From: Alphaproteobacteria bacterium
Lineage (GTDB): Bacteria; Pseudomonadota; Alphaproteobacteria; Micavibrionales; Micavibrionaceae
Direction: 5' to 3'
DNA length: 64,000 nucleotides
NCBI GenBank assembly: GCA_003245575.1
Contig: QKCR01000160.1
Span: forward strand, 1 to 64,000
Under the pieces are notes generated by a model. That model saw nothing but the letters and a program-made list of their open reading frames with translations, was not told where the DNA came from and made no database searches. Shown piece by piece: positions 51,251 to 62,343 of this stretch; position 1 is the first letter of the stretch; each line of letters opens with the position of its first letter. A program made the position numbers and the translations under genes.

Positions 51251-51294
51251 ATTTATTTTTTACATTTCTTTGGGACCGGATAAGGAGTTTATCA

Positions 51295-52875
51295 ATGCGT
51301 TCTTTTCTATCTATGACAAGATTATCTGTTTTGAGTTTTGCGGTTTTGACTTTTTCCGTGCCGATGAGCCCGATGGCCCATGCAGGATTGTTCGGCAGTG
51401 ATAAAGACAAAGAAGCAGAGGTTCAGGAAGCATCTCCACCGGGAAATGCTCCGCGCAGCTTTGCCGATTTATCCGAAAGCCTGTTGCCTGCGGTCGTCAA
51501 TATTTCTTCGACCACCAAAGTGACCCAGCCGAGCGGTGAAATGCCCGAGATGCCTGAATTTCCTGAAGGGTCTCCGTTTAATGAATTCTTCAAGGATTTT
51601 ATGGAGCGTCAAGGTCAAGGTGGGGAAGGTCAGTCTCTGCCGTCTACTTCTTTGGGATCGGGTTTTGTCATTGACGCCAAGAAAGGTCTGGTTGTCACCA
51701 ATAATCACGTGATTAAGGATGCCGATGAAATCCGTGTGATCTTTAATGATGATGTGACGTTGGACGCCGAGTTGGTCGGAACGGATGATAAAACCGATTT
51801 GGCTGTTCTGAAAGTTGATCCGAGCAAGCGTAAATTGTCCGAAGTGCCTTTTGGCGACAGTGACAAGATGCGCGTCGGGGATTGGGTTTTGGCGATCGGG
51901 AATCCGTTTGGTCTTGGCGGGACTGTGACTGCGGGAATTATTTCTGCGCGCCAGCGGGATATTCATTCCGGTCCTTATGATGACTTTATTCAAACGGATG
52001 CATCCATCAACCGCGGAAACTCGGGTGGGCCGATGTTTAACCTGAAAGGTGAAGTGATCGGGATTAATACGGCGATTTATTCGCCGTCAGGCGGATCAGT
52101 CGGGATCGGGTTTGCTATCCCATCCGATTTGGCAAAACCTGTTGTCGACCAGATTGTCGAGTTCGGGCGGACGCGTCGCGGATGGTTGGGTGTTAAAATC
52201 CAGACTATCACGGATGAAATTGCCGAGAGCATGGGACTTCAAGGAACGAACGGTGCGTTGGTTGCCAGCGTGACACCTGACGGACCTGCTGCAAAAGCCA
52301 AAATTCAGCAAGGGGACGTGATCGTTGAATTTAACGGACACAAGCTTGATGCTATGCGCCAATTACCGCGCATTGTTGCCGAGACACCGGTCGGTCGCAA
52401 AGTGCCTGTCAAGGTCTTGCGCGACGGCAAGGATGTGACGCTCTCTGTTGTGGTCGGTGAGTTGGAAAAGGCCGAAGATGACGGGCTGTTGGCAGAGAAC
52501 AATTCAGAGGAAGGCAAAACACAAAATGCCAAATCGTCTGAGTTGGACGGAACAGGCGTTTTTGTCAGTGCGATGACTGCATCAGGTCGCGAGATGTTCG
52601 GTATTCCTGACACTGTCAAAGGTTTGTTGGTTACAAAAGTGGCGGCCGGTTCTGATGCCATGATGAAAGGATTGGTTGCGGGAGACGTTATCGTCCAGAT
52701 CAATCAGACTGATGTCACGACTGTTGAAGCTGCGCAAAAACAGATCAATGAGTTGATGAAGGATAAGGATGCGAAGAAAACCGTTTTGCTTTTGGTTGAT
52801 AATCAAGGGCGCGGGGATGTTCGGTTCGTAGCCTTGAAATTATCTGACAAGAAATCGGATGCCAAGAAGAAGTAA
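51295..52875 (+). CDS. Do-family periplasmic serine endopeptidase (DegP/DegQ-like)
   Basis: Second HtrA of the window (526 aa). Signal peptide (SFAVLTFSVPMSPMAHA), trypsin fold with His in VVTNNHVIKD, Asp in KTDLAVLKV and Ser in NRGNSGGPMF, then two PDZ domains; a long linker rich in E/D/S separates the PDZs. It differs from the 16905 copy in its proline/glutamate-rich insertion before the triad (EMPEMPEFPEGSPF). It overlaps miaA by one base (TAATG). Confidence 0.93.
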   Translation: MRSFLSMTRLSVLSFAVLTFSVPMSPMAHAGLFGSDKDKEAEVQEASPPGNAPRSFADLSESLLPAVVNISSTTKVTQPSGEMPEMPEFPEGSPFNEFFKDFMERQGQGGEGQSLPSTSLGSGFVIDAKKGLVVTNNHVIKDADEIRVIFNDDVTLDAELVGTDDKTDLAVLKVDPSKRKLSEVPFGDSDKMRVGDWVLAIGNPFGLGGTVTAGIISARQRDIHSGPYDDFIQTDASINRGNSGGPMFNLKGEVIGINTAIYSPSGGSVGIGFAIPSDLAKPVVDQIVEFGRTRRGWLGVKIQTITDEIAESMGLQGTNGALVASVTPDGPAAKAKIQQGDVIVEFNGHKLDAMRQLPRIVAETPVGRKVPVKVLRDGKDVTLSVVVGELEKAEDDGLLAENNSEEGKTQNAKSSELDGTGVFVSAMTASGREMFGIPDTVKGLLVTKVAAGSDAMMKGLVAGDVIVQINQTDVTTVEAAQKQINELMKDKDAKKTVLLLVDNQGRGDVRFVALKLSDKKSDAKKK

Positions 52876-53756
52876 TGCCGGATAAAATTTGTGTTCATAT
52901 TATAGCGGGGCCGACTGCCAGCGGGAAGTCGGCCCGTGCTTTGGAGATCGCAGTCGCGCAAGGCGGCGTTGTTATTAATGCCGATTCGATGCAGCTTTAT
53001 GACGGGTTGGCGATGTTGACGGCGCAACCTTCAGAAGCAGATTGTGCTGCTGCCCCGCATAGGCTTTACGGGTGTTTGACGCCAGCATCCCAGACCAATG
53101 CCGTGTCGTGGCGCGAAATGGCTTTGACGGAAATTTATGCTGCGCGCGATGCGGGTCGTGTGCCGATTGTTGCGGGCGGCACAGGTTTTTATCTAAAGGC
53201 TTTGATGGAAGGGTTATCGCCTATTCCTGAAGTTCCTGAAGAGGTGCGCGTTCTGAGTGAAGATTTAATGGATTCCATCGGGATAGAGGAATTTTTCAAG
53301 CAGTTGAGCGAGATTGATCCTGTGTGGTGTGCTGCGGCTGATCCGCATAATCGCCAACGTCTGGTGCGCGCGTTTGAAGTATATCATCATACCAAAAAGC
53401 CTCTGTCTTATTGGCAGAATTTGCCCAAAATCGGCGCGCCTGATGATCTGGATTTCAAAGTTGAGATTATTTTGCCCGAGCGTGAGGTGTTATATCGCCG
53501 TTGTGACGCACGATTTGACCAGATGATTGCCGAGGGCGTTTTAGAGGAAGTAGCCGCCTTTGATAATTTGATCGAGCGCGGCTTTGTGCCGTCTTCTTGC
53601 CCGCTGACCCATGCGCTGGGGTTCAGACCTTTGCAGCAACATCTTAATGGTGAGATGGATTTGGACACGGCAGTAATGCTTTCCAAAAACGAAACACGCC
53701 ACTATGCCAAACGGCAAGTGACGTGGTTTAAACACCAGATGTCTCACGCTTCTTAG
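52875..53756 (+). CDS. miaA: tRNA dimethylallyltransferase
   Basis: Adds dimethylallyl to A37 of tRNAs reading UNN codons (293 aa). P-loop IIAGPTASGKSARALEIA, DSMQLYDGLAML, RVPIVAGGTGFYLKALMEG, and the C-terminal TRHYAKRQVTWFKHQ. Start codon overlaps the protease stop, so translation is coupled. It overlaps the convergent sigma-like gene by four bases. Confidence 0.94.
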   Translation: MPDKICVHIIAGPTASGKSARALEIAVAQGGVVINADSMQLYDGLAMLTAQPSEADCAAAPHRLYGCLTPASQTNAVSWREMALTEIYAARDAGRVPIVAGGTGFYLKALMEGLSPIPEVPEEVRVLSEDLMDSIGIEEFFKQLSEIDPVWCAAADPHNRQRLVRAFEVYHHTKKPLSYWQNLPKIGAPDDLDFKVEIILPEREVLYRRCDARFDQMIAEGVLEEVAAFDNLIERGFVPSSCPLTHALGFRPLQQHLNGEMDLDTAVMLSKNETRHYAKRQVTWFKHQMSHAS

Positions 53757-54466
53757 GTGAATTCAGGCTTCAAGCCCTCTTTCACAAGGGCTGCGACTTG
53801 TTGTTTGATCCGCTTGTTTACGACGCTGACCGCGAGGCCATATTCGCTCGCGAGGTCACGTTGGGTTTTTCCTGCGCCGCAGTCTTCGGGGTCGTCACAG
53901 CATTTACGTGCATTTTCCAGCATCATATGTGTTTCAGGCACACCCTCACGCTCCAGAATTTTGCGCAAAATCCGGTTGTTCAGGCTTTGCTCTTCTTCAT
54001 GGAGAACAGCAATCTCGGGCGGCAAGAGCGTTTGCGTATAAAAGCCCTCGGGCAAATCAGGAATAAAGTTTTGCCCTAGAGAGGTTTCGCCCTCCGGATG
54101 ATCTTCTGTTGTACTCAGGGCAACATATTGCAAGGGGCCTGCGATTTTGAATCTGCGGTCTGCAGTGGTGCGGGCAACAGATGACGCCCATCCATTGAAG
54201 GCCTGATAGATCTTGCAGAAGCTTCCTGTTTTGCCTTTTTTGGCAAGAGTTTGGAGTTCCAGCAAAGTTAGAGAGATTTCTTGTTCAAGGTCATCCAGCG
54301 GCCATCTGTTGCCTGTCACGCGGTTCGCAAAAAAGGCGAGGCGTTGTCTGTTTTCCTCGAGGTATGTTGCGAGAGCTGCTGTATCAAACTGTTCAACGAT
54401 TTTGAAATAGAGCGCGTGTTTCGGGTCTTCCCCCGTTGGTTCTTTTGGCATTGTTGTTGTCGGCAT
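53753..54466 (-). CDS. Sigma-factor-like protein
   Basis: A 237-residue protein with a region 2-like helix bundle (RQRLAFFANRVTG, WPLDDLEQEISLTLLELQ) and a C-terminal helix-turn-helix of region 4 type (TQRDLASEYGLAVSVVNKRI). The intervening ~80 residues are unusual and contain DPEDCGAGK with two neighbouring cysteines (KCCDDPEDC) that could bind metal or sense redox. No anti-sigma gene is adjacent. Could be an orphan ECF-like sigma or a sigma-derived regulator. Confidence 0.6.
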   Translation of the reverse strand: MPTTTMPKEPTGEDPKHALYFKIVEQFDTAALATYLEENRQRLAFFANRVTGNRWPLDDLEQEISLTLLELQTLAKKGKTGSFCKIYQAFNGWASSVARTTADRRFKIAGPLQYVALSTTEDHPEGETSLGQNFIPDLPEGFYTQTLLPPEIAVLHEEEQSLNNRILRKILEREGVPETHMMLENARKCCDDPEDCGAGKTQRDLASEYGLAVSVVNKRIKQQVAALVKEGLKPEFT

Positions 54467-54591
54467 TTAATCGATCCCTGTTTTTTGTTGGAGAGTGGGC
54501 TAGATTTAAAAATATGTCAAATAAATAAAAATTGTCGCAGGTGTGAAATAAAATGTTGCATAGCGGCAGGGATGCGCGTAACAATACTGCC

Positions 54592-54672
54592 ATGATGTTC
54601 CAAACCAGCAACATTCTTCTTAGCAATATCGTCGTCCTCGTGGTGGGTACGGCGTTGCGGGATGTTGCTTAA
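54592..54672 (+). CDS. ilv leader peptide (26 aa)
   Basis: ATG ATG followed by codons for FQTSNILLSNIVVLVVGTAL and RDVA, then TAA: 2 Ile, 4 Leu and 5 Val in 26 residues. This is the composition of an attenuator leader for branched-chain amino acid genes; ribosome stalling on scarce charged Ile/Val/Leu-tRNA would decide the fold of the RNA downstream. The ribosome site is poor; the start ATG overlaps the stop of the short frame at 54572-54595 (ATGA), so coupled translation is possible. Confidence 0.8.
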   Translation: MMFQTSNILLSNIVVLVVGTALRDVA

Positions 54673-54701
54673 GAGGTAACTTCAGTTTGAACCGTAACGC
54701 C
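54651..54701 (+). promoter_or_regulatory. Antiterminator helix of ilv attenuator
   Basis: GGCGTTGCGG (54651-54660) pairs with CCGTAACGCC (54692-54701) over ten pairs including one G-U. Bases 54699-54701 are shared with the terminator's 5' arm, so the two structures exclude each other. 54651-54660 lies inside the last third of the leader peptide and is masked when the ribosome completes it. Confidence 0.75.
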
Positions 54702-54730
54702 CCGATCGAAAGAACGGGGCTTTATTTTTT
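54699..54730 (+). terminator. ilv attenuator terminator
   Basis: GCCCCG (54699-54704), ten-base loop, CGGGGC (54715-54720), then TTTATTTTTT (54721-54730). Lies 27 bases after the leader stop codon and about 68 bases before ilvB. Confidence 0.9.
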
Positions 54731-54798
54731 CGGACTTAGATATTGTTCGGACAGACTAACGTAGTAGAGTGTACAAGCAAGAAAGGCAGTAAACGATC

Positions 54799-56706
54799 AT
54801 GGCAACCAAAACGACCCTGAAACCAAAAAACAAGGCGGGGGCCAAGTCGGCCGCAAAATCTGCCGGAAAGCCGCAGATGAAGTTGGTGAAATCAACACCT
54901 GAAGCCAAGAAGGCCAAAAGCACATCCGCGTCCCAATGGGTTTATGATAAGAAAACTCTGACAGGTGCCGAGATTGTGATTCAGGCTTTGGTCGATAACG
55001 GGGTTGATACGATCTTCGGGTATCCCGGTGGTGCTGTTCTGCCGATTTATGACGCCATTTTTCAGCAAAAGAAAATCAAGCACGTCCTCGTCCGCCATGA
55101 GCAGGCCGCGCTTCATGCTGCAGAAGGCTATGCCCGTTCGACAGGTAAAGTCGGATGTGCGCTGGTGACGTCAGGTCCGGGGGCCACAAATGCCGTGACA
55201 GGCCTGACCGATGCGCTGCTTGATTCCATTCCTGTTCTGTGTTTCTCGGGCCAGGTTCCAACCTTCCTGATCGGAACGGATGCGTTCCAAGAAGCCGATA
55301 CAACAGGTATTACCCGTCAATGTACCAAGCAGAACTATCTGGTTAAGGATGTCAAGGATTTGGCCAAGACGGTTCATGAAGCTTTCCACGTTGCTAAATC
55401 CGGTCGTCCCGGCCCAGTTCTGATTGATCTGCCGAAGGATGTTCAGTTTGCACCAGGGCCTTATCAGTCCCCAGAAGAAACAGATTTGTCCCGTTATTGT
55501 CCGCGCACGATGCCTGATATTTCATTGATTGAAGATGCCGTCGAGATGATGGCCAATGCTAAGAAGCCCGTCTTTTATACGGGCGGCGGTGTTGTTAATT
55601 CCGGTACTGAAGCTGCAGAATTATTGACTGAGTTTGTCCAGATGACCGGATTTCCGATTACCTCTACATTGATGGGATTGGGCGGATATCCGATGCGCGA
55701 TAAGCAACATTTGGGTATGCTCGGGATGCACGGCACGTTTGAAGCCAACTGGGCGATGCATGATTGTGATGTGATGATTAATATCGGCGCGCGCTTTGAT
55801 GACCGTGTGACGGGACGTCTTGATGCATTCGCTCCGAATTCCAAGAAGATTCATATTGATATTGATCCAAGCTCGATAAATAAAAACGTGCGGGTTGAAC
55901 TGGGAATTGTTGCAGACAGTGTTGAAGCGTTACGCGCGATGATTGCTGTTTGGAAAAAACGCAAATACAAAGCGGATGCCGCAGCCATGAAAGCATGGTG
56001 GGCACAGATTGAAAAATGGCGCGCTGTGAAATGTCTGAACTATCAGAAATCTGCCAAAACCATTAAGCCACAATATGCTTTGGAGCGGTTGCAGGCAGCT
56101 TTGGATAAAGAAATGTCCAAGAAAAACGGTCGGGATGTCTTTATTTCCACGGAAGTCGGACAGCACCAGATGTGGGCGGCACAATTCCTGAAATTCGACA
56201 AGCCGAACCACTGGATGACCTCCGGCGGATTGGGCACAATGGGATATGGGTTCCCTGCGGCAATCGGTGTGCAGATGGCGCATCCGGATGCGTTGGTTGT
56301 TGATGTTGCGGGGGATGCCTCTATCCTGATGAATATTCAGGAGATGTCGACGGCGGTTCAATATCGTTTGCCTGTTAAAATCTTTATCCTCAATAACCAG
56401 TGGATGGGAATGGTCAAGCAATGGCAAGAATTGTTGCACGGGGAGCGGTATTCCAACTCTTATACCGAATCTTTGCCTGACTTTGTGAAGTTGGCAGAGG
56501 CCTACGGCGGTATCGGAATGCGCGTGAGTGATCCTGCGGAGCTGGATGATGTTATCGCCAAAATGATGAAAACGGATTGTGTGACCATCGTTGATGTGTG
56601 TGTTGACCCATCGGAGAATTGTTTCCCGATGATCCCGTCAGGCAAGGCGCATAACGAAATGATTCTGTCGGCCGATGCCGAAAAATTCGATAAAACATTG
56701 GTGTAG
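54799..56706 (+). CDS. ilvB: Acetolactate synthase large subunit
   Basis: ThDP-dependent first enzyme of valine/leucine/isoleucine synthesis. Motifs: FGYPGGAVLPIYDA, HEQAALHAAEGYARSTGKVG, TSGPGATNAVTGLTDA, MTSGGLGTMGYGFPAAIG and the ThDP-binding GDASILMN...NNQWMGM. At 635 aa it is longer than usual because of a ~45-residue Lys/Ala/Ser-rich N-terminal extension before KTLTGAEIVIQALVDNG. Followed by ilvN. Confidence 0.96.
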   Translation: MATKTTLKPKNKAGAKSAAKSAGKPQMKLVKSTPEAKKAKSTSASQWVYDKKTLTGAEIVIQALVDNGVDTIFGYPGGAVLPIYDAIFQQKKIKHVLVRHEQAALHAAEGYARSTGKVGCALVTSGPGATNAVTGLTDALLDSIPVLCFSGQVPTFLIGTDAFQEADTTGITRQCTKQNYLVKDVKDLAKTVHEAFHVAKSGRPGPVLIDLPKDVQFAPGPYQSPEETDLSRYCPRTMPDISLIEDAVEMMANAKKPVFYTGGGVVNSGTEAAELLTEFVQMTGFPITSTLMGLGGYPMRDKQHLGMLGMHGTFEANWAMHDCDVMINIGARFDDRVTGRLDAFAPNSKKIHIDIDPSSINKNVRVELGIVADSVEALRAMIAVWKKRKYKADAAAMKAWWAQIEKWRAVKCLNYQKSAKTIKPQYALERLQAALDKEMSKKNGRDVFISTEVGQHQMWAAQFLKFDKPNHWMTSGGLGTMGYGFPAAIGVQMAHPDALVVDVAGDASILMNIQEMSTAVQYRLPVKIFILNNQWMGMVKQWQELLHGERYSNSYTESLPDFVKLAEAYGGIGMRVSDPAELDDVIAKMMKTDCVTIVDVCVDPSENCFPMIPSGKAHNEMILSADAEKFDKTLV

Positions 56707-56727
56707 TTGAAAAGGGAGAAATTGACT

Positions 56728-57283
56728 ATGGCACGTACATCTCAACAGGACCGCAAAAGTGTCTACGGGGCTGCCCCCGTTCAAGACCCTGTGTCGTCAC
56801 ATACGCTCGCTGTGATCGTTGATAACGAACCGGGAGTTTTGGCCCGCGTAATTGGTTTGTTTTCAGGTCGCGGATATAACATTGAAAGCCTGACGGTCGC
56901 CGAAACAGATCACACAGCACGCAAGTCCCGTATCACAATCGTGTGTTCGGGGACTGTGCATGTGATCGAACAGATTCACCATCAGCTCTCGCGCCTTGTG
57001 CCTGTGCATAAAGTCTCGAACCTGACACTCGAGAGCACCCATCTTGAACGCGAGCTTGCGCTCCTTAAGGTGGTCGGGAAAAAAGACAAACGAATTGAAG
57101 CTTTGCGCGTCGCTGATATTTTCAGGGCGCGCGTTGTCGATTCAACGCTTGAAAGTTTTGTGTTTGAAATCACTGGGACAACGGAAAAGGTCAATGCATT
57201 TATTGATTTGATGCGTCCTTTGGGGTTGACTGAAATTTCCCGTACGGGAGTTGCGGCTATCTCGCGCGGAAAGGAAGGCGTCT

Positions 57284-57297
<14 letters not shown>
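56728..57297 (+). CDS. ilvN: Acetolactate synthase small (regulatory) subunit
   Basis: Regulatory partner of IlvB with an ACT domain binding valine for feedback control: HTLAVIVDNEPGVLARVIGL and FSGRGYNIESLTV, then a C-terminal domain (ALLKVVGKKDKRIEALRVAD, GVAAISRGKEGV). The ATG at 56728 follows AAGGGAG, 21 bases after the ilvB stop. Its end overlaps the lipoprotein start. Confidence 0.95.
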
Positions 57298-58784
<1,487 letters not shown>

Positions 58785-58790
58785 AATCAA

Positions 58791-58814
58791 AAGCCCCCGT
58801 AAGGGGGTTTTTTA
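58791..58814 (+). terminator. Terminator after ilvC
   Basis: CCCCC (58794-58798), loop GTAA, GGGGG (58803-58807), TTTTTTA. Ends the ilv operon. Confidence 0.9.
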
Positions 58815-58891
58815 TTGGCAAATATTTATATTACCAGATATGAATATAGCAGGCGTTTCAATGCCTGTTATTTTTAGTATGTGAGATCCCT

Positions 58892-59863
58892 TTGTCCTTC
58901 CTTAAAAAAATCCCCGAACTTGTCTATGCCTGCATTCTGATGGTGCTGTCTGTGTTTTTTGTTACAGCCATGAACACGGGGGCTAAATTATCCAGTCCTT
59001 ACCATGACCCGATTGAGATTGTATTTTATCGCGGATGTGTGGCGTTAGCAGTCATGACACTCTGGATGATGGCTACCAATAATTACAAGCTGCTCAAAAC
59101 CAATCGGCCTTTCACTCATTTGGGGCGGTCTGTTGTCGGCAATATCGGCGTGTGTATGGTGTTTTGGGCGTATGCTTTGCTGCCGATGGCATCGGCCACG
59201 ACGATTATTCTGACCTCGGGTGTGATGGTGACATTATTATCTGCTGTTTTCCTCAAAGAAAAAGTCGGGCCATGGCGATGGGGTGCTGTTGTTTTCGGCT
59301 TGTGTGGATGTTTGATCGCAACAGACATGCACGGATCGGACTTTAATCCGGTCGGCACGATGGTGGCGATGGTGGCCATGGTGACGACTTCTCTTGTGGC
59401 TATTTTCTTGCGGCATATGGGGAAAACCGAGCACGCTTTTACGACAGTTTTTTATTTTGTTTTGGCAGGTGTTTTGTCTTCGGGAATTTATATGATCTTT
59501 AAAGGGCATGCGCCTGATCCTGCGGCTTATCTGATTTTGTTGGCAACCGGTTTATTCAGTCTCTTTAGTCTGTTACTCAAAACAGAATCTTATAAATTCG
59601 CCGAGGTGTCACTCCTGTCTCCCTTGCAATATACGGCTCTGGTGTGGTCTGTGGCGTTCGGGTGGATGTTCTGGGGAGATGTGCCGTCAGTTATGGTTTT
59701 ATCCGGTGCGGGGTTGGTTGTTGCAAGTAACGCCGTTATTGTATGGCGCGAATCCGTTCATCGTAGGCGGCATTCTCCTGAGTCTGCACCAATATCTCTC
59801 GTGACGGATGCACCCGATGCAGATGAGCCGTTAGCAGAAAAAGATATTGCAAAATGTGCCTAA
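58892..59863 (+). CDS. EamA/DMT-family transporter
   Basis: A 323-residue ten-helix drug/metabolite transporter with two EamA repeats (IEIVFYRGCVALAVMTLW; ASATTIILTSGVMVTLLSAVFLKEKVGPWRWGAV; SLLSPLQYTALVWSVAFGWMFWGD). It has a hydrophilic C-terminal tail. The start chosen is a TTG at 58892; an ATG further in would cut into helix 1. Substrate unknown. It may export an amino acid, given its place after ilvC, but it is a separate unit. Confidence 0.82.
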   Translation: MSFLKKIPELVYACILMVLSVFFVTAMNTGAKLSSPYHDPIEIVFYRGCVALAVMTLWMMATNNYKLLKTNRPFTHLGRSVVGNIGVCMVFWAYALLPMASATTIILTSGVMVTLLSAVFLKEKVGPWRWGAVVFGLCGCLIATDMHGSDFNPVGTMVAMVAMVTTSLVAIFLRHMGKTEHAFTTVFYFVLAGVLSSGIYMIFKGHAPDPAAYLILLATGLFSLFSLLLKTESYKFAEVSLLSPLQYTALVWSVAFGWMFWGDVPSVMVLSGAGLVVASNAVIVWRESVHRRRHSPESAPISLVTDAPDADEPLAEKDIAKCA

Positions 59864-59870
59864 CATAAAC

Positions 59871-59895
59871 AAAAGCCCCTCTGTGAGGGGCTTTT
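59871..59895. terminator. Bidirectional terminator
   Basis: AAAAGCCCCT (59871-59880), loop CTGTG, AGGGGCTTTT (59886-59895): perfect ten-base stem, symmetric A and T ends, between the convergent transporter and chemoreceptor genes. Confidence 0.9.
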
Positions 59896-59912
59896 AAATG
59901 AGGCTTTTACAA

Positions 59913-61607
59913 TTAGCTTCTGAGAGAGCCGAGGAAGTGACCGACTACGTTTTGTAGAGATTGTGTCTGGTCAGCAATTTCTTGAGAGGCTTCGGCGACT
60001 TTACGCGCTTCAACACCTGTGTTTTCAGTGTTCTTTTGAACCTCGACGATATTTGCAGTAACTTTTTGTGTACCGACAGAGGCTTCTTCGACATTGCGCC
60101 CGATTTCAGCTGTTGCCGCGTTTTGCTCTTCGACAGCACCCGCAACAGAAGCAGTTGCATGGTCAATGTCTTGTACATCCTTGATAATTTGCTCCATGGA
60201 GGATGCTGAGATGCGGATGGCTTCCTGAATATTCATGACGCGTTCGTCGATTTGTGTTGTCTTCTCGGCTGTTTCTGTTGCGAGTTTTTTAACCTCATCT
60301 GCAACAACGGCAAAGCCTTTACCTGCTTCACCTGCGCGCGCCGCTTCGATGGTTGCGTTCAGTGCCAGCAAGTTTGTCTGATCCGCGATTTCTTTAATCG
60401 AGCTGACGACCTCGCCAATCGAGTTAGCCATTTCATTCAGGCGATTTACCGAGTCGCTGATTTGTGAAGCCTGACCGGAGGCACGATTTGATTTTTGTGC
60501 AACGCTTGCAATCTGACGGGCAATTTCCGAACTGGATGCTGTCAATTGCTCGGTCGCAGCTGCAACGGTTTGAACATTTCCATCAGCTTCGAGGGCTGCG
60601 CTGGCAACCAACTGGCTGGTATGCGCGTTTTCATCTGAAGCACGTGTTAGGGATACGGAGGTCCTATTCATTTCGGCGGCTGAGGTCGAGAGTTTATCAA
60701 TTGCTCCCGCAACTTGCTGTTCAAAATCATTCGCCAAGCGTTCCATGATCTCGCGCTTTTCTCTCTCGGCCTTGATTTTGAGGGACTCTTGCTCTGCCTC
60801 CAGTTTGGCTTTGGCAATGGCATTGTCTTTAAACACCCCAAAAGCGTTTGCAATCATACCGACTTCGTCTTTGCGATTTTTGTAGGGCACGTCGACATCA
60901 ATATTTCCACTTGCAAGAGACGCCATATTTCCCGAAAGCGTAAATAACGGTTTGGACAACAAGGCATAGGCGCCGTATGTGCCGATGGCTAACGTCAGTG
61001 CGAAGAGGCTCACAAATCCCATTTCCAGATAGAAATTTATTAGAGCATCTTTTTCAAGATCATCAAGATAGACTCCAGTTCCGACAACCCATCCCCATTG
61101 TGGCATCAGCTTAAGGTAAGATGATTTCGGAAACATCTGTTCTTTCGGGTGCCCCGGTTTTGACCACTCATAATACATTTCCCCGCCGTCTTTATTGGCT
61201 TGAGCCACTTTTGCGAATTCCAGATAGCGGTTATGGGAGGCTGGGCTGAGAACTTTCAAATCACCTTTTTCAAATTCTGGACGGAGAGGGTGAACGATGG
61301 CTTGACCATCCAGAGACGTCACAAAGAAATATTGTTCTCCTTCGTATCTGGAAGCACGGATTGTCTGTTTGAAGGTATTCTGGGCTTCTTCTTTAGTAAG
61401 GAGGCCTTTTTGAACATCGCTGTTCAATGCATCCATCACAGAGACCATGGATTCAACCAGAGCCTTGTTTTTCTTCATCGTGTAGTCAACGGTAAGGAGG
61501 TAGCCGAGATAGGAATTAACTGCGCCCCAGCCTATTGCGCAGACCATCATGACGAGACTGACAAATATAATTTTCTTGAAAATACTTAAGTTGATAAACC
61601 AGCTCAT
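59913..61607 (-). CDS. Methyl-accepting chemotaxis protein with Cache sensor
   Basis: A 564-residue chemoreceptor: N-terminal helix, periplasmic Cache domain (residues ~35-185; [38 protein letters not shown]), second helix ([20 protein letters not shown]), HAMP (~215-265) and a signalling domain with the hairpin tip [20 protein letters not shown]. It should couple to CheA/CheW. No che genes are in the window. Single gene. Confidence 0.93.
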   Translation of the reverse strand: MSWFINLSIFKKIIFVSLVMMVCAIGWGAVNSYLGYLLTVDYTMKKNKALVESMVSVMDALNSDVQKGLLTKEEAQNTFKQTIRASRYEGEQYFFVTSLDGQAIVHPLRPEFEKGDLKVLSPASHNRYLEFAKVAQANKDGGEMYYEWSKPGHPKEQMFPKSSYLKLMPQWGWVVGTGVYLDDLEKDALINFYLEMGFVSLFALTLAIGTYGAYALLSKPLFTLSGNMASLASGNIDVDVPYKNRKDEVGMIANAFGVFKDNAIAKAKLEAEQESLKIKAEREKREIMERLANDFEQQVAGAIDKLSTSAAEMNRTSVSLTRASDENAHTSQLVASAALEADGNVQTVAAATEQLTASSSEIARQIASVAQKSNRASGQASQISDSVNRLNEMANSIGEVVSSIKEIADQTNLLALNATIEAARAGEAGKGFAVVADEVKKLATETAEKTTQIDERVMNIQEAIRISASSMEQIIKDVQDIDHATASVAGAVEEQNAATAEIGRNVEEASVGTQKVTANIVEVQKNTENTGVEARKVAEASQEIADQTQSLQNVVGHFLGSLRS

Positions 61608-61816
61608 CTATGCAGTTCCCCATTTTTTTGTGATTACTCTACGCAGATAGAATTAGTTTAACTTATTGGAGTCTTTTAAATCTTAATCTTTGCTCAATAG
61701 CTGACATCATCTTATGCTAAAATTTGTCGCATGGATTTTAGCCAAATTGTCTCATGACTCTGTTTTGCACCTTCGAAAGACCTAGAGGCTCCGAAGGTGA
61801 TATGTCTTTTCTTCTC

Positions 61817-62293
61817 TTACTGTAAAATAAGGCCATCTGACCCGAAATATCCGATGATCTGATCTGTCTGCGGGTCGCGTAGGTAGAACATTCGCGGGGA
61901 TTTCTCGGTGATCTGGTATACGTAGTTTACAGTTTGCATTACACGGCTTTTGTCATAGCCGGAGAGGTGATAAAAATTGATCCCGACATCGAGCACAGGA
62001 ATGTCATTGTCATAGGACTGTGAGTCGATAATTTTGGCGGTATACCAACGGTTGATCAAATCCTGACCTGATCCGCCATTCATGGTGATCCAGTCGGTCG
62101 GATGCCATTCTTTATTGTCCCATTGGGTGTCATGGGGTTCTGTTCCATTGTCATAGTAAGGAATAAAGTCCTGATTTTTCCAGTGGCTAGACCACCACCA
62201 GTGCGAATAGAACTTCGATCCTGCTTCGGCAGGTTGAATGGAAAACGCGCTTAGGCCTACGAGAACAAGAGTTATAGCTAAGAATCTGGACAT
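61817..62293 (-). CDS. Exported protein of unknown function (158 aa)
   Basis: Signal peptide (FLAITLVLVGLSAFSIQPAEA) followed by an aromatic-rich mature part with many Trp and Tyr (SHWWWSSHWKNQDFIPYYDN) and NFYHLSGYDKSRVM. No family recognised. The 209 bases between it and the chemoreceptor hold an eight-base stem (61768-61775 with 61792-61799) but no clear gene. Confidence 0.65.
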   Translation of the reverse strand: MSRFLAITLVLVGLSAFSIQPAEAGSKFYSHWWWSSHWKNQDFIPYYDNGTEPHDTQWDNKEWHPTDWITMNGGSGQDLINRWYTAKIIDSQSYDNDIPVLDVGINFYHLSGYDKSRVMQTVNYVYQITEKSPRMFYLRDPQTDQIIGYFGSDGLILQ

Positions 62294-62343
62294 GGTTCAC
62301 CCCATAAAATATTTCTTAATGTATCCTATGATATATTAATAAA

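Larger units (their letters stand above)
54467..54798 (+). promoter_or_regulatory. ilv leader region with attenuator
   Basis: 332 bases between the divergent sigma-like gene and ilvB. It contains the promoter (not placed firmly), a tiny frame 54572-54595, the leader peptide 54592-54672, the antiterminator pairing (54651-54660 with 54692-54701), the terminator 54699-54730 and the ilvB ribosome site GAAAGG (54781-54786). Confidence 0.75.
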
